A stretch of DNA of 64,000 nucleotides from the NCBI RefSeq assembly GCF_001941825.1, contig NZ_CP019038.1, positions 5,208,001-5,272,000 on the forward strand, in the 5' to 3' direction. The notes under the pieces are model-generated. The model was not told where the DNA came from. It searched no databases and was given only the letters and a program-made list of their open reading frames with translations. Positions 45,370 through 54,507 of the stretch are shown here, piece after piece (within the stretch, counting starts at the first letter, position 1; each line of letters opens with the position of its first letter). Position numbers and translations under genes: made by a program. The stretch comes from Massilia putida. Its GTDB lineage: Bacteria > Pseudomonadota > Gammaproteobacteria > Burkholderiales > Burkholderiaceae_D.

Positions 45370-46611
45370 ATGAAAGCCCCACATGCGCATCCGCGGCTCG
45401 TCGTCATCGGCAACGGCATGGCGGGCATGCGCACGGTCGAGGAGCTCCTGAAACTCGCGCCCCACATGTACCGCATCACCGTGTTCGGCGCGGAGCCGCA
45501 CGGGAATTACAACCGCATCCTGCTGTCGCCCGTGCTGGCCGGCGAGAAGACCGTCGACGACATCATGCTCAACACGCGTGAGTGGTACGACGCCAACGGC
45601 ATCACCCTGCACGCGGGCGACCCGGTCGTGCGCATCGACCGCAAGAAGCGCGTCGTGCATGCGGCATCGGGCCTCACGGTGGCGTACGACCGCCTGTTGA
45701 TCGCAACGGGTTCGAAGCCGTTCATCGTGCCGGTGCCGGGCAACCAGCTGCCCGGCGTGATCGGCTTCCGCGACATCAGCGACGTCGACACGATGCTTGC
45801 GGCCGCGCGTGCGGGCGGCAAGGCCGTCGTCATCGGCGGCGGCCTGCTCGGCCTGGAGGCGGCCAACGGCCTGCTGCGCCAGGGGATGGAAGTCGCGGTC
45901 GTCCACGTGATGGGCAGCCTGATGAACCAGCAGCTCGATCCGCCCGCGGCCGAACTGCTGCGCGCCAGCCTGGAACTGCGCGGCCTGCGCATCCTGCTGA
46001 ACCGCCAGACCATCGCCATCGAAGGCGACGAGCGCGTTTCCGCCGTGCGCTTCGACGATGGCGAGACGGTAGCCGCCGACCTCGTCGTGATGGCCGCAGG
46101 CGTGCGTCCGAACGTCGAACTGGCGAAAGAAGCGGGCCTGCACTGCGAGCGCGCGATCGTCGTCGACGACACCCTGCAGACCTACGACCCGCGCGTGTAC
46201 GCCGTCGGCGAATGCGTGCAGCACCGCCGCGCCACGTTCGGCCTCGTCGCGCCAATCTGGGACCAGGCACGCGTCGCCGCCGCCCATCTGGCGGGCGCCG
46301 GCCACCGCCGCTACGTGCAGCAGGCCACCGCGACGAAGCTGAAGGTGACGGGCGTGGACCTGTACTCGGCCGGCGACATCGTCGGCGGCGAGGGCAGCGA
46401 AGACCTGGTGCTGCGCGACCGCCGCGGCGGCATCTATAAACGTCTCGTCGTCGCGGGCAACCGCCTGACGGGCGCCGTGTTGTACGGGGACGTCGCGGAC
46501 GGCCCGTGGTACTTCGACCTGATTCAACAGCGGACGGACATCTCGTCCATCCGCGACCAGTTGCTGTTCGGGCGCGCGCACGCGGACGACACCGCTGCGC
46601 AGGCGGCCTGA
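45370..46611 (+). CDS. FAD/NAD(P)H oxidoreductase, probable electron donor for nitrate reductase
   Basis: The 413-residue flavoprotein has an N-terminal FAD site (RLVVIGNGMAGMRTVEELL), an NAD(P)H site (KAVVIGGGLLGLEAANGLL) and the closing FAD motif (DDTLQTYDPRVYAVGECVQH). It resembles the N-terminal half of NirB and the NasB-type reductase that feeds assimilatory nitrate reductase. The ATG follows the nirD stop without a gap. Its place between nirD and the molybdopterin reductase supports an electron-transfer role, though that is inferred. Confidence 0.85.
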   Translation: MKAPHAHPRLVVIGNGMAGMRTVEELLKLAPHMYRITVFGAEPHGNYNRILLSPVLAGEKTVDDIMLNTREWYDANGITLHAGDPVVRIDRKKRVVHAASGLTVAYDRLLIATGSKPFIVPVPGNQLPGVIGFRDISDVDTMLAAARAGGKAVVIGGGLLGLEAANGLLRQGMEVAVVHVMGSLMNQQLDPPAAELLRASLELRGLRILLNRQTIAIEGDERVSAVRFDDGETVAADLVVMAAGVRPNVELAKEAGLHCERAIVVDDTLQTYDPRVYAVGECVQHRRATFGLVAPIWDQARVAAAHLAGAGHRRYVQQATATKLKVTGVDLYSAGDIVGGEGSEDLVLRDRRGGIYKRLVVAGNRLTGAVLYGDVADGPWYFDLIQQRTDISSIRDQLLFGRAHADDTAAQAA

Positions 46612-46623
46612 CGAGGAGTTTTC

Positions 46624-49332
46624 ATGAAGTTGTCAGCCATCCCCACTACCGTCCGTACGACCTGCCCGTATTGCGGCGTCGGCTGCGGCGTCAATGCCCA
46701 GGTCGGGCAGGACGGCGCGATTGCCATCGCGGGCGACGTGGCCCACCCGGCCAGCCAGGGCCGCCTGTGCGTGAAGGGTTCCGCGCTGGGCGAGACGCTC
46801 GGCAACCATGGCCGGCTGCTCGCGCCGATGGTGCGCGAGGATGGGAAACCGAGAGGCACGCTGCGCGAAGCCTCCTGGGACGAAGCGCTGGACAAGGTCG
46901 CGCAGGGCTTCGCGCGCGTCATCGCCGAACACGGCCCGGAAGCCGTCGCGCTGTACGTCTCCGGCCAGCTGCTGACCGAGGACTACTACGTCGCCAACAA
47001 GTTCATGAAGGGCTATGTGGGCAGCGCGAACATCGACACGAATTCGCGCCTGTGCATGTCGTCGGCCGTGGCCGGCCACAAGCGCGCGTTCGGCGAGGAC
47101 GTCGTGCCGGGCAACTACGAGGATTTCGAACTGGCCGACCTGATCGTGCTCGTCGGCTCGAACGCGGCCTGGTGCCACCCGACCTTGTACCAGCGCATCG
47201 CGCGCGCGAAGCAGGAGCGGCCGGAACTCAAGGTCGTCGTCATCGACCCGCGCCGCACGGCCACGTGCGACATCGCCGACCTGCACCTGCCCGTCAAGCC
47301 GGGCACGGACGTGTGGTTGTTCGACGGCCTGTTCGGCCACCTGGCCGGGCATGCGGCCGACGAGGGTTTCGTCGACGCGCACACGACCGGCCTCGCGGAC
47401 GCGCTGGATGCGGCCGCCAAAGCCGGTTCGCCGGCCGACGTGGCCAGGACCTGCCGCGTCGATCCGCGCGACCTGGAGCGCTTCTACGACCTGTTCGCGA
47501 ATACGGAGAAGGTCGTGACGGCCTTCACGATGGGCGTGAACCAGTCGACGAGCGGCGCCGACAAGGTCAACGCGATCATCAACTGCCACCTGATCACGGG
47601 CCGCATCGGCCGTCCGGGCATGGGCCCGTTCTCGCTGACGGGCCAGCCGAACGCGATGGGCGGGCGCGAAGTGGGCGGCCTCGCGAACATGCTGGCCGCG
47701 CACATGGATCTCGACGATGCCGCGCAGCGCGCCGCGCTGCAGGACTTCTGGGGTTCGCCGCGCGTGGCGGACAAGCCGGGCCTGAAAGCCGTCGACCTGT
47801 TCCGCGCCATCGAGGAGGGCAAAGTCAAGGCCGTGTGGATCATGGCGACCAACCCGCTCGTGAGCCTGCCCGATGCCGACCAGGCGCGCCGCGCGCTCGA
47901 GAAGTGCGAGCTGGTGGTGGCCTCCGACATCGTTCTCGGCACGGATACGAACGAGGCGGCCCACGTGCTGCTGCCGGCCCTCGGCTGGGGCGAGAAGGAT
48001 GGCACGGTCACCAATTCGGAGCGCTGCATCTCGCGCCAGCGCGCCTTCCTGTCCGCGCCGGGCAGCGCGCGCGCCGACTGGGACATCATCTGCGACGTCG
48101 CGCGCCGCATGGGTTATGCGGGTTTCGAGTTCACCTCCGCGCACGAGATCTTCGACGAGCACGCGCGCCTGTCCGGGTGGAAGAACGGCACCGACGGCCA
48201 GCGCCGCCGCGTGTTCGACATCAAGGGCCTGGCCGGCATGACGCGCGCCGACTACGACGCGCTCGATCCCGTCCAGTGGCCCGTGCGCACGCCGGGCGAG
48301 GCCACGGCCCGGCTGTTCGGCGACGGCCATTTTGCCCACGGCGACGGCCGCGCGCGCTTCGTGCCGACGGTACCGCGCGCACCCGCCTACCTGCCCGGCG
48401 GCGACTACCCGCTCGTGCTGAACACGGGCCGCGTGCGCGACCAGTGGCACACGATGACGCGCACGGGCCGCTCGCAGAAACTCGCGGAACACGTCCCGGA
48501 ACCGTTCATCGACATGCACCCGCAGGATGCCCTGCTGTGCGGCGTGAAGGCGGGCGAACTGGCGCGCGTGACGAGCGACTGGGGCGCCGTCGTGGCGCGC
48601 GTGCAGCACGGCGGCGGCATCGCGCGCGGCAGCGTGTTCATGCCGATCCACTGGAGCGGCCAGACGGCGTCCGACGCGCGCGTGGGCACCGTCGTCAACC
48701 CGGCCGTCGACCCCGTGTCCGGCGAGCCGGAATTCAAGCACACGCCGGTGCGCATCGAGCCGTTCGGCGTCACGTGGTACGGCTTCATCCTGTCGCGCAC
48801 GGAACTGCCGCTGCGCGAGGCCGCGAACTGGACGCGCATCCAGGGCAAGGATTTCATCCGCTACGAACTGGCCGGGCGCAAGCCCTTCGCCGACGCCGCG
48901 GCCTGGACGCGGCGCCTGCTGGACGTGCACGACGAGGACGCCGACTGGATCGAGGTGGAAGACAAGAACGGCGGCATGGTACGCGCCGCGCATCTCGTCG
49001 ACGGCCGCATCGAATCCTGCCTGTTCGTCGCGCAGCGCGCCGACCTGCCGGCCCGCGCCTGGCTCGCGAGCATGTTCGACAAGGACAAGCTGGAACCCGC
49101 CGACCGCATCAGCCTCCTGGCGGGCCGCGCGAAAGAGAAGGGCTTCGACGCGGGACCGACCGTGTGCTCGTGCTTCGGCGTGGGCCGCAAGACGATCGAA
49201 ATCGCGATCCGCCAGAACAATCTGTGCGACGCGGCCGCCGTCACGGCGTGCACGAAGGCGGGCGGCAATTGCGGGTCGTGCATTCCGGAGATCCGGTCGC
49301 TGCTGGCCGAGGCGCAGGTGGCTGAAGCCTGA
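46624..49332 (+). CDS. nasA: Assimilatory nitrate reductase, catalytic subunit
   Basis: The 902-residue molybdopterin enzyme begins with a 4Fe-4S site (TTCPYCGVGCGVNAQ plus GRLCVKG). Molybdopterin-binding sequence follows (NIDTNSRLCMSSAVAGHKRAFG, where the Cys is the likely Mo ligand; SNAAWCHPTLYQRI; MGVNQSTSGADKVNAIIN). The C-terminal 60 residues carry a BFD-like 2Fe-2S domain (VCSCFGVGRKTIEIAIRQ and CTKAGGNCGSCIPEI), found in NADH- or ferredoxin-linked assimilatory enzymes. It reduces nitrate to nitrite in the cytoplasm. It is the last gene of the operon; a repeat follows. Confidence 0.95.
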   Translation: MKLSAIPTTVRTTCPYCGVGCGVNAQVGQDGAIAIAGDVAHPASQGRLCVKGSALGETLGNHGRLLAPMVREDGKPRGTLREASWDEALDKVAQGFARVIAEHGPEAVALYVSGQLLTEDYYVANKFMKGYVGSANIDTNSRLCMSSAVAGHKRAFGEDVVPGNYEDFELADLIVLVGSNAAWCHPTLYQRIARAKQERPELKVVVIDPRRTATCDIADLHLPVKPGTDVWLFDGLFGHLAGHAADEGFVDAHTTGLADALDAAAKAGSPADVARTCRVDPRDLERFYDLFANTEKVVTAFTMGVNQSTSGADKVNAIINCHLITGRIGRPGMGPFSLTGQPNAMGGREVGGLANMLAAHMDLDDAAQRAALQDFWGSPRVADKPGLKAVDLFRAIEEGKVKAVWIMATNPLVSLPDADQARRALEKCELVVASDIVLGTDTNEAAHVLLPALGWGEKDGTVTNSERCISRQRAFLSAPGSARADWDIICDVARRMGYAGFEFTSAHEIFDEHARLSGWKNGTDGQRRRVFDIKGLAGMTRADYDALDPVQWPVRTPGEATARLFGDGHFAHGDGRARFVPTVPRAPAYLPGGDYPLVLNTGRVRDQWHTMTRTGRSQKLAEHVPEPFIDMHPQDALLCGVKAGELARVTSDWGAVVARVQHGGGIARGSVFMPIHWSGQTASDARVGTVVNPAVDPVSGEPEFKHTPVRIEPFGVTWYGFILSRTELPLREAANWTRIQGKDFIRYELAGRKPFADAAAWTRRLLDVHDEDADWIEVEDKNGGMVRAAHLVDGRIESCLFVAQRADLPARAWLASMFDKDKLEPADRISLLAGRAKEKGFDAGPTVCSCFGVGRKTIEIAIRQNNLCDAAAVTACTKAGGNCGSCIPEIRSLLAEAQVAEA

Positions 49333-49335
49333 CCA

Positions 49336-49478
49336 CGTCGTTGCCGCGCAGGCGGAACAGCCCGCTGGCTGTTCCTCCATGCCGGGCAACGGAATTCGGT
49401 ATCTCGGAAACCGTACGGTAGGTTTGCGAAACCTACTTCGTGCGCTCAGAATGGGTTCCCGCCTGCGCGGGAACGACG
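49336..49478. repeat. Composite palindromic repeat overlapping a gene end
   Basis: Left unit CGTCGTTGCCGCGCAGGCGGAAC is degenerate; right unit GGGTTCCCGCCTGCGCGGGAACGACG is intact. An internal inverted pair CGGTAGGTTT / AAACCTACTT is present. The right half lies inside the C-terminal codons of the LysR gene. Confidence 0.8.
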
Positions 49479-50428
49479 GCTGATGGTCGCGGCGCCACGA
49501 TGCCGAACGCCCGCGGCACCGCCACCCGCATGATGTCGATGAAGCGCCGCAGCCGCGCCGGATAAAAACGCGCCGGCGGGTAGATCAGCCAGATCGGCAG
49601 CGGCGACGCCTGCCATTCCGGCACGAGCTGCACCAGGCGGCCCGCGTCCAGTTCCTCGCGCAGCGCCCAGCGCGAACCGATCGCCGCGCCCACACCCAGC
49701 ACGACGGCGTTGCGCATCGCGTACAGGTTGTCCGTGTACAGGCGCGGCCGGATGTTCACGCGTACGGCCTCGGCGCGCTGCGCATGCGTCAGCGCCACCT
49801 CGTCCCGATAGAAATGGCTGACCGAAATCCAGGGCAGGCGCGCCAGCTCGTCCGGATGCGCGGGCACGGCGCCGCCCTCGAGCAGGGCGGGCGACCCGAC
49901 GACGATGCGGGGCACGTCGCCCAGCCGGATCGCCACGACGGACGGATCGTCGATCTCCCCCACGCGGATCGCGCAATCGATGCCTTCGCCGATGAAGTCG
50001 GGCGTGCGGTCGTGCAGCGTCCAGTCCACCGTCATGCGCGGATAGCGGGCCAGGTATTCGGCCAGCGGCGCCACCAGCTGCTGCTGGCCGAACGCGTGCG
50101 GCGCGACGACGCGCAGCATCCCGACCGGTTCGTCCACGGCGCCCCGGATCTCGCTTTCGAACTCCTGCCACCCCGCGATCAATTCCTTCGCCCGCGCATA
50201 GCAGCGCATGCCGTCGTCCGTCAGCTTCATCGCGTGCGTGGACCGCTGCAGCAGGCGCACCCCCAGCGATTTCTCCAACGCTTTCAGGCGCCGGCTGATC
50301 GTCGGCTGCGTCGTCGCGAGCGCCCGCGCGGCGGCGGACAGGCTGCCGGCATCGACGATCCGGACGAAGGTTTCGACCAGCATCATACGGTCGGCAGTAG
50401 GATTGATGCCCGAAAAATCTGTGCTCAT
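49433..50428 (-). CDS. LysR family regulator with repeat-derived C-terminal tail
   Basis: The 331-residue protein starts MSTDFSGINPTADRMMLVE. The winged helix is at about 17-75 (GSLSAAARALATTQPTISRRL) and the effector domain at about 105-305. The last 15 residues, AVVPAQAGTHSERTK, are translated from the repeat element, which puts the stop inside the repeat. The gene is divergent from an MFS exporter gene, its likely target. The family is well defined; the effector is unknown. Confidence 0.9.
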   Translation of the reverse strand: MSTDFSGINPTADRMMLVETFVRIVDAGSLSAAARALATTQPTISRRLKALEKSLGVRLLQRSTHAMKLTDDGMRCYARAKELIAGWQEFESEIRGAVDEPVGMLRVVAPHAFGQQQLVAPLAEYLARYPRMTVDWTLHDRTPDFIGEGIDCAIRVGEIDDPSVVAIRLGDVPRIVVGSPALLEGGAVPAHPDELARLPWISVSHFYRDEVALTHAQRAEAVRVNIRPRLYTDNLYAMRNAVVLGVGAAIGSRWALREELDAGRLVQLVPEWQASPLPIWLIYPPARFYPARLRRFIDIMRVAVPRAFGIVAPRPSAVVPAQAGTHSERTK

Positions 50429-50525
50429 ACGCGCATCGTATAACAGTTTGACGTCGGCCGCTGCTACACGCCCGGCACGCCCACCTTCATAATGCGCTGC
50501 AACATCACTCAACGGAGTCAACACC

Positions 50526-51740
50526 ATGAGCATCGCACACACCGCCGCGACTGCCGTACCGGTCCAAACGAGGCTGACCTCGCCTCTGATCTTCCTGCTG
50601 GCCGCAAGCACCGGCCTGTCCGTCGCCGCCCTCTACTACAGCCAGCCCACGCTCGGCATCCTGGCCTCCGACCTGCACGCCAGCAACCGGGCCGTTGGCT
50701 GGATCCCGACCCTGACGCAATTCGGCTACGCCCTCGGCTTGCTGTTCCTGGCGCCGCTGGGCGACCGCTTCGACCGCCGCACCATCATCGTCGCGAAATC
50801 GCTGCTGCTGGCCGCCGCGCTGCTGGCCATCGGCGCCGCACCGAACCTGACCGTGCTGTTGGGCGCGAGCCTCGCCGTCGGCCTGCTGGCCACCGTCGCC
50901 CAGGACATCGTCCCGGCGGCCGCCACCCTGGCCCCGGCCGAGCACCGCGGCCGCATCGTCGGCACCGTCATGACGGGGCTGCTGCTGGGCATCCTGCTGT
51001 CGCGCGTCGTCGGCGGCTTCGTCGCCGAAGCGTTCGGCTGGCGCGCCGTGTTCGTCGGCGCCGCCGCCGTCGCCGGCCTGACGACTGCGGTCCTGGCCCG
51101 CTGGCTGCCGAACTTCAAGCCGACGAGCGCCAATGCCTATCCGGCCCTGCTGGCGTCGCTGGCCGGGCTGTGGAAACAGCACCGCGCCCTGCGCCTCGCC
51201 GCGACGGCCCAGGGCCTGCTGGCGATCGGCTTCTCGGCCTTCTGGTCCACGCTGGCCGTGATGCTGCATGGCGCCCCGTTCCACCTCGGTTCCGCCGCTG
51301 CCGGTTCGTTCGGCCTGGCCGGTGCCGTCGGTGCCCTGGCGGCCCCGTTCGCCGGCCGCCTGGCCGACCGCCGCGGCCCGCAGTGGGTGACCCGCCTCGG
51401 CGCCACCCTGAGCGTCGCCTCGTTCGCCGTCATGTTCGCCATGCCGCACCTGTCGAGCGCAGCGCAGCTGGTGCTGCTGGCCCTGGCCACCGTCGGCTTC
51501 GACCTGGGCGTGCAAGCCACGCTGATCGCCCACCAGACGATCGTTTACGGCATCGCACCGGAAGCCCGCAGCCGCCTGAACGCGATCCTGATGACGACCA
51601 TGTTCGTCGGCATGGCCGCCGGCGGTGCCCTCGGCGCCCAGGCGCTGGCCGCGTGGGGCTGGAACGGCATCGTGGCCCTGGCCGTCGGCTCGAGCGTGGC
51701 CGCGCTGGCGGTGCGCATGCGGGCAGCGTCGGGCAAGTAA
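50526..51740 (+). CDS. MFS transporter
   Basis: The 404-residue protein has 12 predicted helices and the MFS loop motif LGDRFDRRTIIV between helices 2 and 3, with GRIVGTVMTGLLLGILLSR further along. It resembles the YnfM/AraJ group of drug or sugar efflux carriers. It is divergent from the LysR gene by 97 bp, a usual arrangement for a regulator and its exporter target. The substrate cannot be told from sequence. Confidence 0.9.
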   Translation: MSIAHTAATAVPVQTRLTSPLIFLLAASTGLSVAALYYSQPTLGILASDLHASNRAVGWIPTLTQFGYALGLLFLAPLGDRFDRRTIIVAKSLLLAAALLAIGAAPNLTVLLGASLAVGLLATVAQDIVPAAATLAPAEHRGRIVGTVMTGLLLGILLSRVVGGFVAEAFGWRAVFVGAAAVAGLTTAVLARWLPNFKPTSANAYPALLASLAGLWKQHRALRLAATAQGLLAIGFSAFWSTLAVMLHGAPFHLGSAAAGSFGLAGAVGALAAPFAGRLADRRGPQWVTRLGATLSVASFAVMFAMPHLSSAAQLVLLALATVGFDLGVQATLIAHQTIVYGIAPEARSRLNAILMTTMFVGMAAGGALGAQALAAWGWNGIVALAVGSSVAALAVRMRAASGK

Positions 51741-51757
51741 GCCACATCGAGGTCGAC

Positions 51758-51799
51758 CAGCGCCAGGCCACGGCAACGCGGCCTGGCGCTGTGCTTGTT
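51758..51799. terminator. Terminator hairpin between MFS and PAAR genes
   Basis: CAGCGCCAGGCC (51758-51769) and GGCCTGGCGCTG (51780-51791) form a perfect 12-bp stem, followed by TGCTTGTTA. It separates two convergent genes and may work in both directions. Confidence 0.65.
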
Positions 51800-52094
51800 A
51801 GAAGGCGCCGACGATCTGCCTGGACAGCGTCTGGCTGGCGACCAGGCGCGGCGGCGGGTCACACTTGCAGCGGCACACATCGTCGCTGAGTGCCTTCTCC
51901 CTGCCGTCGAAGCGGTCGCTGAGGCGCGGCCCGTCCGGCTCGATCACGCCCGTGGCGTGGCATTGCGGGCACGAGACCGGATCGCCCGCACAGGCGACGC
52001 GTGCGCCGTCGATCGAATCGGTCGAACTGCCCGACAGGACTTTGCCGCCGGCCGTCGTGCCGGCGCCGGCCGTGATGTGGTATCGGATGACCAT
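51798..52094 (-). CDS. PAAR domain protein
   Basis: The 98-residue protein starts MVIRYHITAGAGTTAGGKVL at ATG 52094. The chain has the PAAR pattern of glycine turns and cysteine/histidine positions (GGKVLSGSSTDSIDG, VACAGDPVSCPQC, CRCKCDPPPRLVAS), which folds into a small metal-binding cone. PAAR proteins tip the type VI secretion spike. No other type VI gene is nearby, so it may be an orphan tip. It converges on the MFS gene. Confidence 0.75.
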   Translation of the reverse strand: MVIRYHITAGAGTTAGGKVLSGSSTDSIDGARVACAGDPVSCPQCHATGVIEPDGPRLSDRFDGREKALSDDVCRCKCDPPPRLVASQTLSRQIVGAF

Positions 52095-52252
52095 GGCATC
52101 CAATCTAGTCACCGATGGGGATGCCGCTTTGACGAGCCACAACGGCCGTCCCCGCGCATTGTCGAGTTGCGTCGTGGTGCGCAAGAAGAACCAGGTCGCG
52201 GCCTATGTCAGCAACACCGCGCAGGCGCGCTTCGACGCGTTCCACGTTCCGC

Positions 52253-52814
52253 AGCGGGTTCTCGGACGAGAACACGAAGGTGCGGTATGCCGTGCAGCCG
52301 GGCGCGATCAGCGCGGCGGCGGGCGTGCGCTAGCGCCAGTTTACGAACCCCGTGGACGTGACGCTGGCGGGCGATCCGTTCAAGGTCGGCGGTGCGGACA
52401 ACAAGGCGCGCTGGTGGCTGGAGTTCCTCGAGCCGACCACCGCCCAGGTCATCGCCCGCTTCCGGCATCCATCCAGGCCGGGCTATGCGGCCGTCACGCG
52501 CAACGCGTATGGCGGCGGGGAGGTGGGTTGCGTCGGCTTCATGCCGCTCGGTGCGGTCATCGACGAGATCATGGCCGACCAGGTCAAGCGCGCGGGCATC
52601 GCGCTGCCGAGCGTACGCTTCCCGCTCATCGTCCGCGGCGGCACGCTGCAGGACGGTCATCGGGGGCGGTATGTGCTGAACTATTCCGCCACGCCGCAGC
52701 GCCTCGGCTATGGTTTTGCGAGCGGTACGGAACTGTTGTCCGGCCGTCAGGTGGCCGCGCGGCCAGCAGCTGGCGCTGAAGCCCTGGGGCGTGGCGATCG
52801 TCGAAGAGGAATAG
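52253..52814 (+). pseudogene. Remnant of a GH42-type beta-galactosidase C terminus
   Basis: Plus-strand codons from about 52253 read SGFSDENTKVRYAVQPGAIS and continue NPVDVTLAGDPFKVGGADN, ARWWLEFLEP and LNYSATPQRLGYGFASGTEL, the C-terminal pattern of GH42 beta-galactosidases. An in-frame TAG stands at 52331, and a shift near 52755 moves the natural ending LKPWGVAIVEEE (stop 52812-52814) to another frame. About 500 upstream codons expected for the enzyme are absent. The 158 bp between the PAAR gene and this remnant hold nothing recognisable. Confidence 0.75.
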
Positions 52815-52827
52815 GGAGGTATAAACG

Positions 52828-52855
52828 AAAACAGCGGCCATCGAGCCGCTGTTTT
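52828..52855 (-). terminator. Terminator after the tRNA-Pro genes
   Basis: AAAACAGCGGC / GCCGCTGTTTT around loop CATCGA is a perfect 11-bp stem with A and T runs on both sides. On the minus strand it follows the first tRNA copy by 13 bp and ends in TTTT. Confidence 0.8.
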
Positions 52856-52867
52856 GCAGGAATTCTG

Positions 52868-52944
52868 TGGTCGGGGTGAGAGGATTCGAACCTCCGGCCT
52901 CTACGTCCCGAACGTAGCGCTCTACCGGGCTAAGCTACACCCCG
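52868..52944 (-). tRNA. tRNA-Pro (CGG), copy 1
   Basis: The 77-nt gene folds into a full cloverleaf on the minus strand. The acceptor stem is CGGGGTG / CACCCCG with discriminator A and encoded CCA. The anticodon stem CTACG / CGTAG holds loop TTCGGGA, so the anticodon is CGG, reading CCG. The T-loop GGTTCGAATCC is standard. It is identical to the second copy. Confidence 0.95.
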
Positions 52945-53021
52945 ACGGTAGGTAGTCTTTGACGCAGCTGCTCGACCCGGAAGGGCGTTGCGTAGGGCGC
53001 TGCAAACAAGGGGAAAAAACA

Positions 53022-53100
<79 letters not shown>

Positions 53101-53152
53101 ACTGTTTGAGACTTCGTCGCCGAAATCTCGGGAAGGCATTACTATAGTTGCC

Positions 53153-54142
53153 TCAATGGTTCCTGTCAACAGCGAAGGTGCATAACTGCAGCAGGCTCGC
53201 CTTGTATTCGCTCTCCGGCAGGTCGGCGATGGCGGCGGCGGCGCGACGGGCGGCGGCCTCCGCTTCGCGGCGCGTAAAGTCCAGCGCGCCGCTGCTCGTG
53301 ACGGCTGCCAGCACGGCGTTGAAATGGGTTTCGTCGCCCTGTTCGATGCAGGTGCGGATCAGTTCGCGCTGCTCGGTCGTACCGTTTTCCATCACGTAGA
53401 TCAGCGGCAAGGTCGGCTTGCCTTCGCGCAGGTCGTCGCCCACGTTCTTGCCGATCTCGGCGGCGTCGCCCGCGTAGTCGAGCACGTCGTCGATCAGCTG
53501 GAACGCGGTGCCCAGCGAGCGGCCGTATTCGCCGGCCGCTTCGATCTGGCCGTCGTTCGCGCCGGCCACGAGGGCGCCCAGCTGGGCGGCGGCTTCGAAC
53601 AGCTTGGCGGTCTTGGAGCGGATCACGCGCAGATAGCTTTCCTGCGTGACGTCCGGATCGTGCATGTTCAGCAGCTGCAGCACTTCACCTTCCGCGATGA
53701 CGGTCGTCGCGCGCGACAGGATCTGCATGACGCGCATATTGTCCAGGCTCGTCATCATCTCGAACGCACGCGAGTACAGGTAGTCGCCGACCAGCACCGA
53801 CGCCGCGTTGCCGAACATGGCATTGGCCGTCTGGCGGCCGCGGCGCATCGAGGATTCGTCGACGACGTCGTCGTGCAGCAGGGTGGCGGTGTGGATGAAT
53901 TCGACGACGGCCGCCAGCTCGTGATGGCCGGTGCCTTGATAGCCGTAGGCGTTCGCCAGCAGCAGCACCAGCACGGGACGGATCCGCTTGCCGCCGGCAC
54001 TGATGATGTACTCGGCGATCTGGTTCACCAGCGCGACTTCGGACTGCAGCCGCTGCCGGATCACCGTGTTGACGGCCTCCATGTCGGCTGCGATCGTGCG
54101 GGTGAGGGAGTTCTGTTGTGCGATTTGGGTGGCGGCGGACAA
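53153..54142 (-). CDS. ispB: Polyprenyl (octaprenyl) diphosphate synthase
   Basis: The protein has about 329 residues if it starts at TTG 54142, or 309 from ATG 54082. Both aspartate-rich motifs are present: LLHDDVVDESSMRRGR and QLIDDVLDYAGDA. GGKRIRPVLVLLLANAYGY is the first conserved block. The longer start keeps QIAQQNSLTRTIAADMEAVN, whose DMEAVN part aligns with residue 14 of Escherichia coli IspB. It makes the ubiquinone side chain. It is divergent from rplU, the usual betaproteobacterial neighbour. Confidence 0.92.
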   Translation of the reverse strand: MSAATQIAQQNSLTRTIAADMEAVNTVIRQRLQSEVALVNQIAEYIISAGGKRIRPVLVLLLANAYGYQGTGHHELAAVVEFIHTATLLHDDVVDESSMRRGRQTANAMFGNAASVLVGDYLYSRAFEMMTSLDNMRVMQILSRATTVIAEGEVLQLLNMHDPDVTQESYLRVIRSKTAKLFEAAAQLGALVAGANDGQIEAAGEYGRSLGTAFQLIDDVLDYAGDAAEIGKNVGDDLREGKPTLPLIYVMENGTTEQRELIRTCIEQGDETHFNAVLAAVTSSGALDFTRREAEAAARRAAAAIADLPESEYKASLLQLCTFAVDRNH

Positions 54143-54257
54143 GGCGGACCTGCTGACGTTGGATGCGGATAGATTTTGTTGAGTCGCGATTATACGACAT
54201 GCAAGCAAAAGTCGCCCTTTTTCCCAGCGGTAGTGCGGGACGCCGGCAAGAGCATGC

Positions 54258-54383
54258 CATTCCCGCGCAGGCGGGAACAGTGCCCCGGCACTATTCCTTC
54301 TATGCTGAAGTACCGAAGTCGCCAACCTTGGAACAGCCGCGATTTCTCATGCGGGCGTGTTCCTGATTCTCAACATGCGGGAA
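54258..54383. repeat. Degenerate composite repeat in the ispB-rplU spacer
   Basis: The left unit CATTCCCGCGCAGGCGGGAAC is intact and followed by AGTGCCCCGGCACT, a small hairpin. The right unit is reduced to CAACATGCGGGAAC. It fills much of the 365-bp spacer between ispB and rplU; the rest holds the rplU promoter and leader. Confidence 0.7.
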
Positions 54384-54398
54384 CAGCGCTCATAGGTT

Positions 54399-54427
54399 TT
54401 GACGCCCCGCAGCATCCCATGTATAAT
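54399..54427 (+). promoter_or_regulatory. Sigma-70 promoter of rplU-rpmA
   Basis: TTGACG (54399-54404) and TATAAT (54422-54427) are separated by 17 bp, a near-ideal housekeeping promoter. Transcription would begin near 54434, leaving a leader of about 74 nt. Confidence 0.85.
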
Positions 54428-54507
54428 CCTCTGTTCCCTGAATCCCTGGCTGTTCCTTTCGCTGGCTCACGGGAATATTTCTTAACAATCAACGAGGTTT
54501 CTCAATC

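Noticed and set aside
42433..49389. Very long open frames on the minus strand opposite nirB, the flavoprotein gene and nasA (over 1300 and 900 codons).
   Set aside because: They mirror the third-position G/C bias of the real plus-strand genes, have Arg/Ala/Val/His-rich composition and no domain motif.
52095..52252. A coding frame on the plus strand between the PAAR gene and the GH42 remnant.
   Set aside because: No ribosome site, no family resemblance, and the frame does not join the GH42 remnant in phase.
54434..54507. rplU leader as a riboswitch or L21-binding structure.
   Set aside because: No clear stem could be drawn in this short AT-rich leader by eye.
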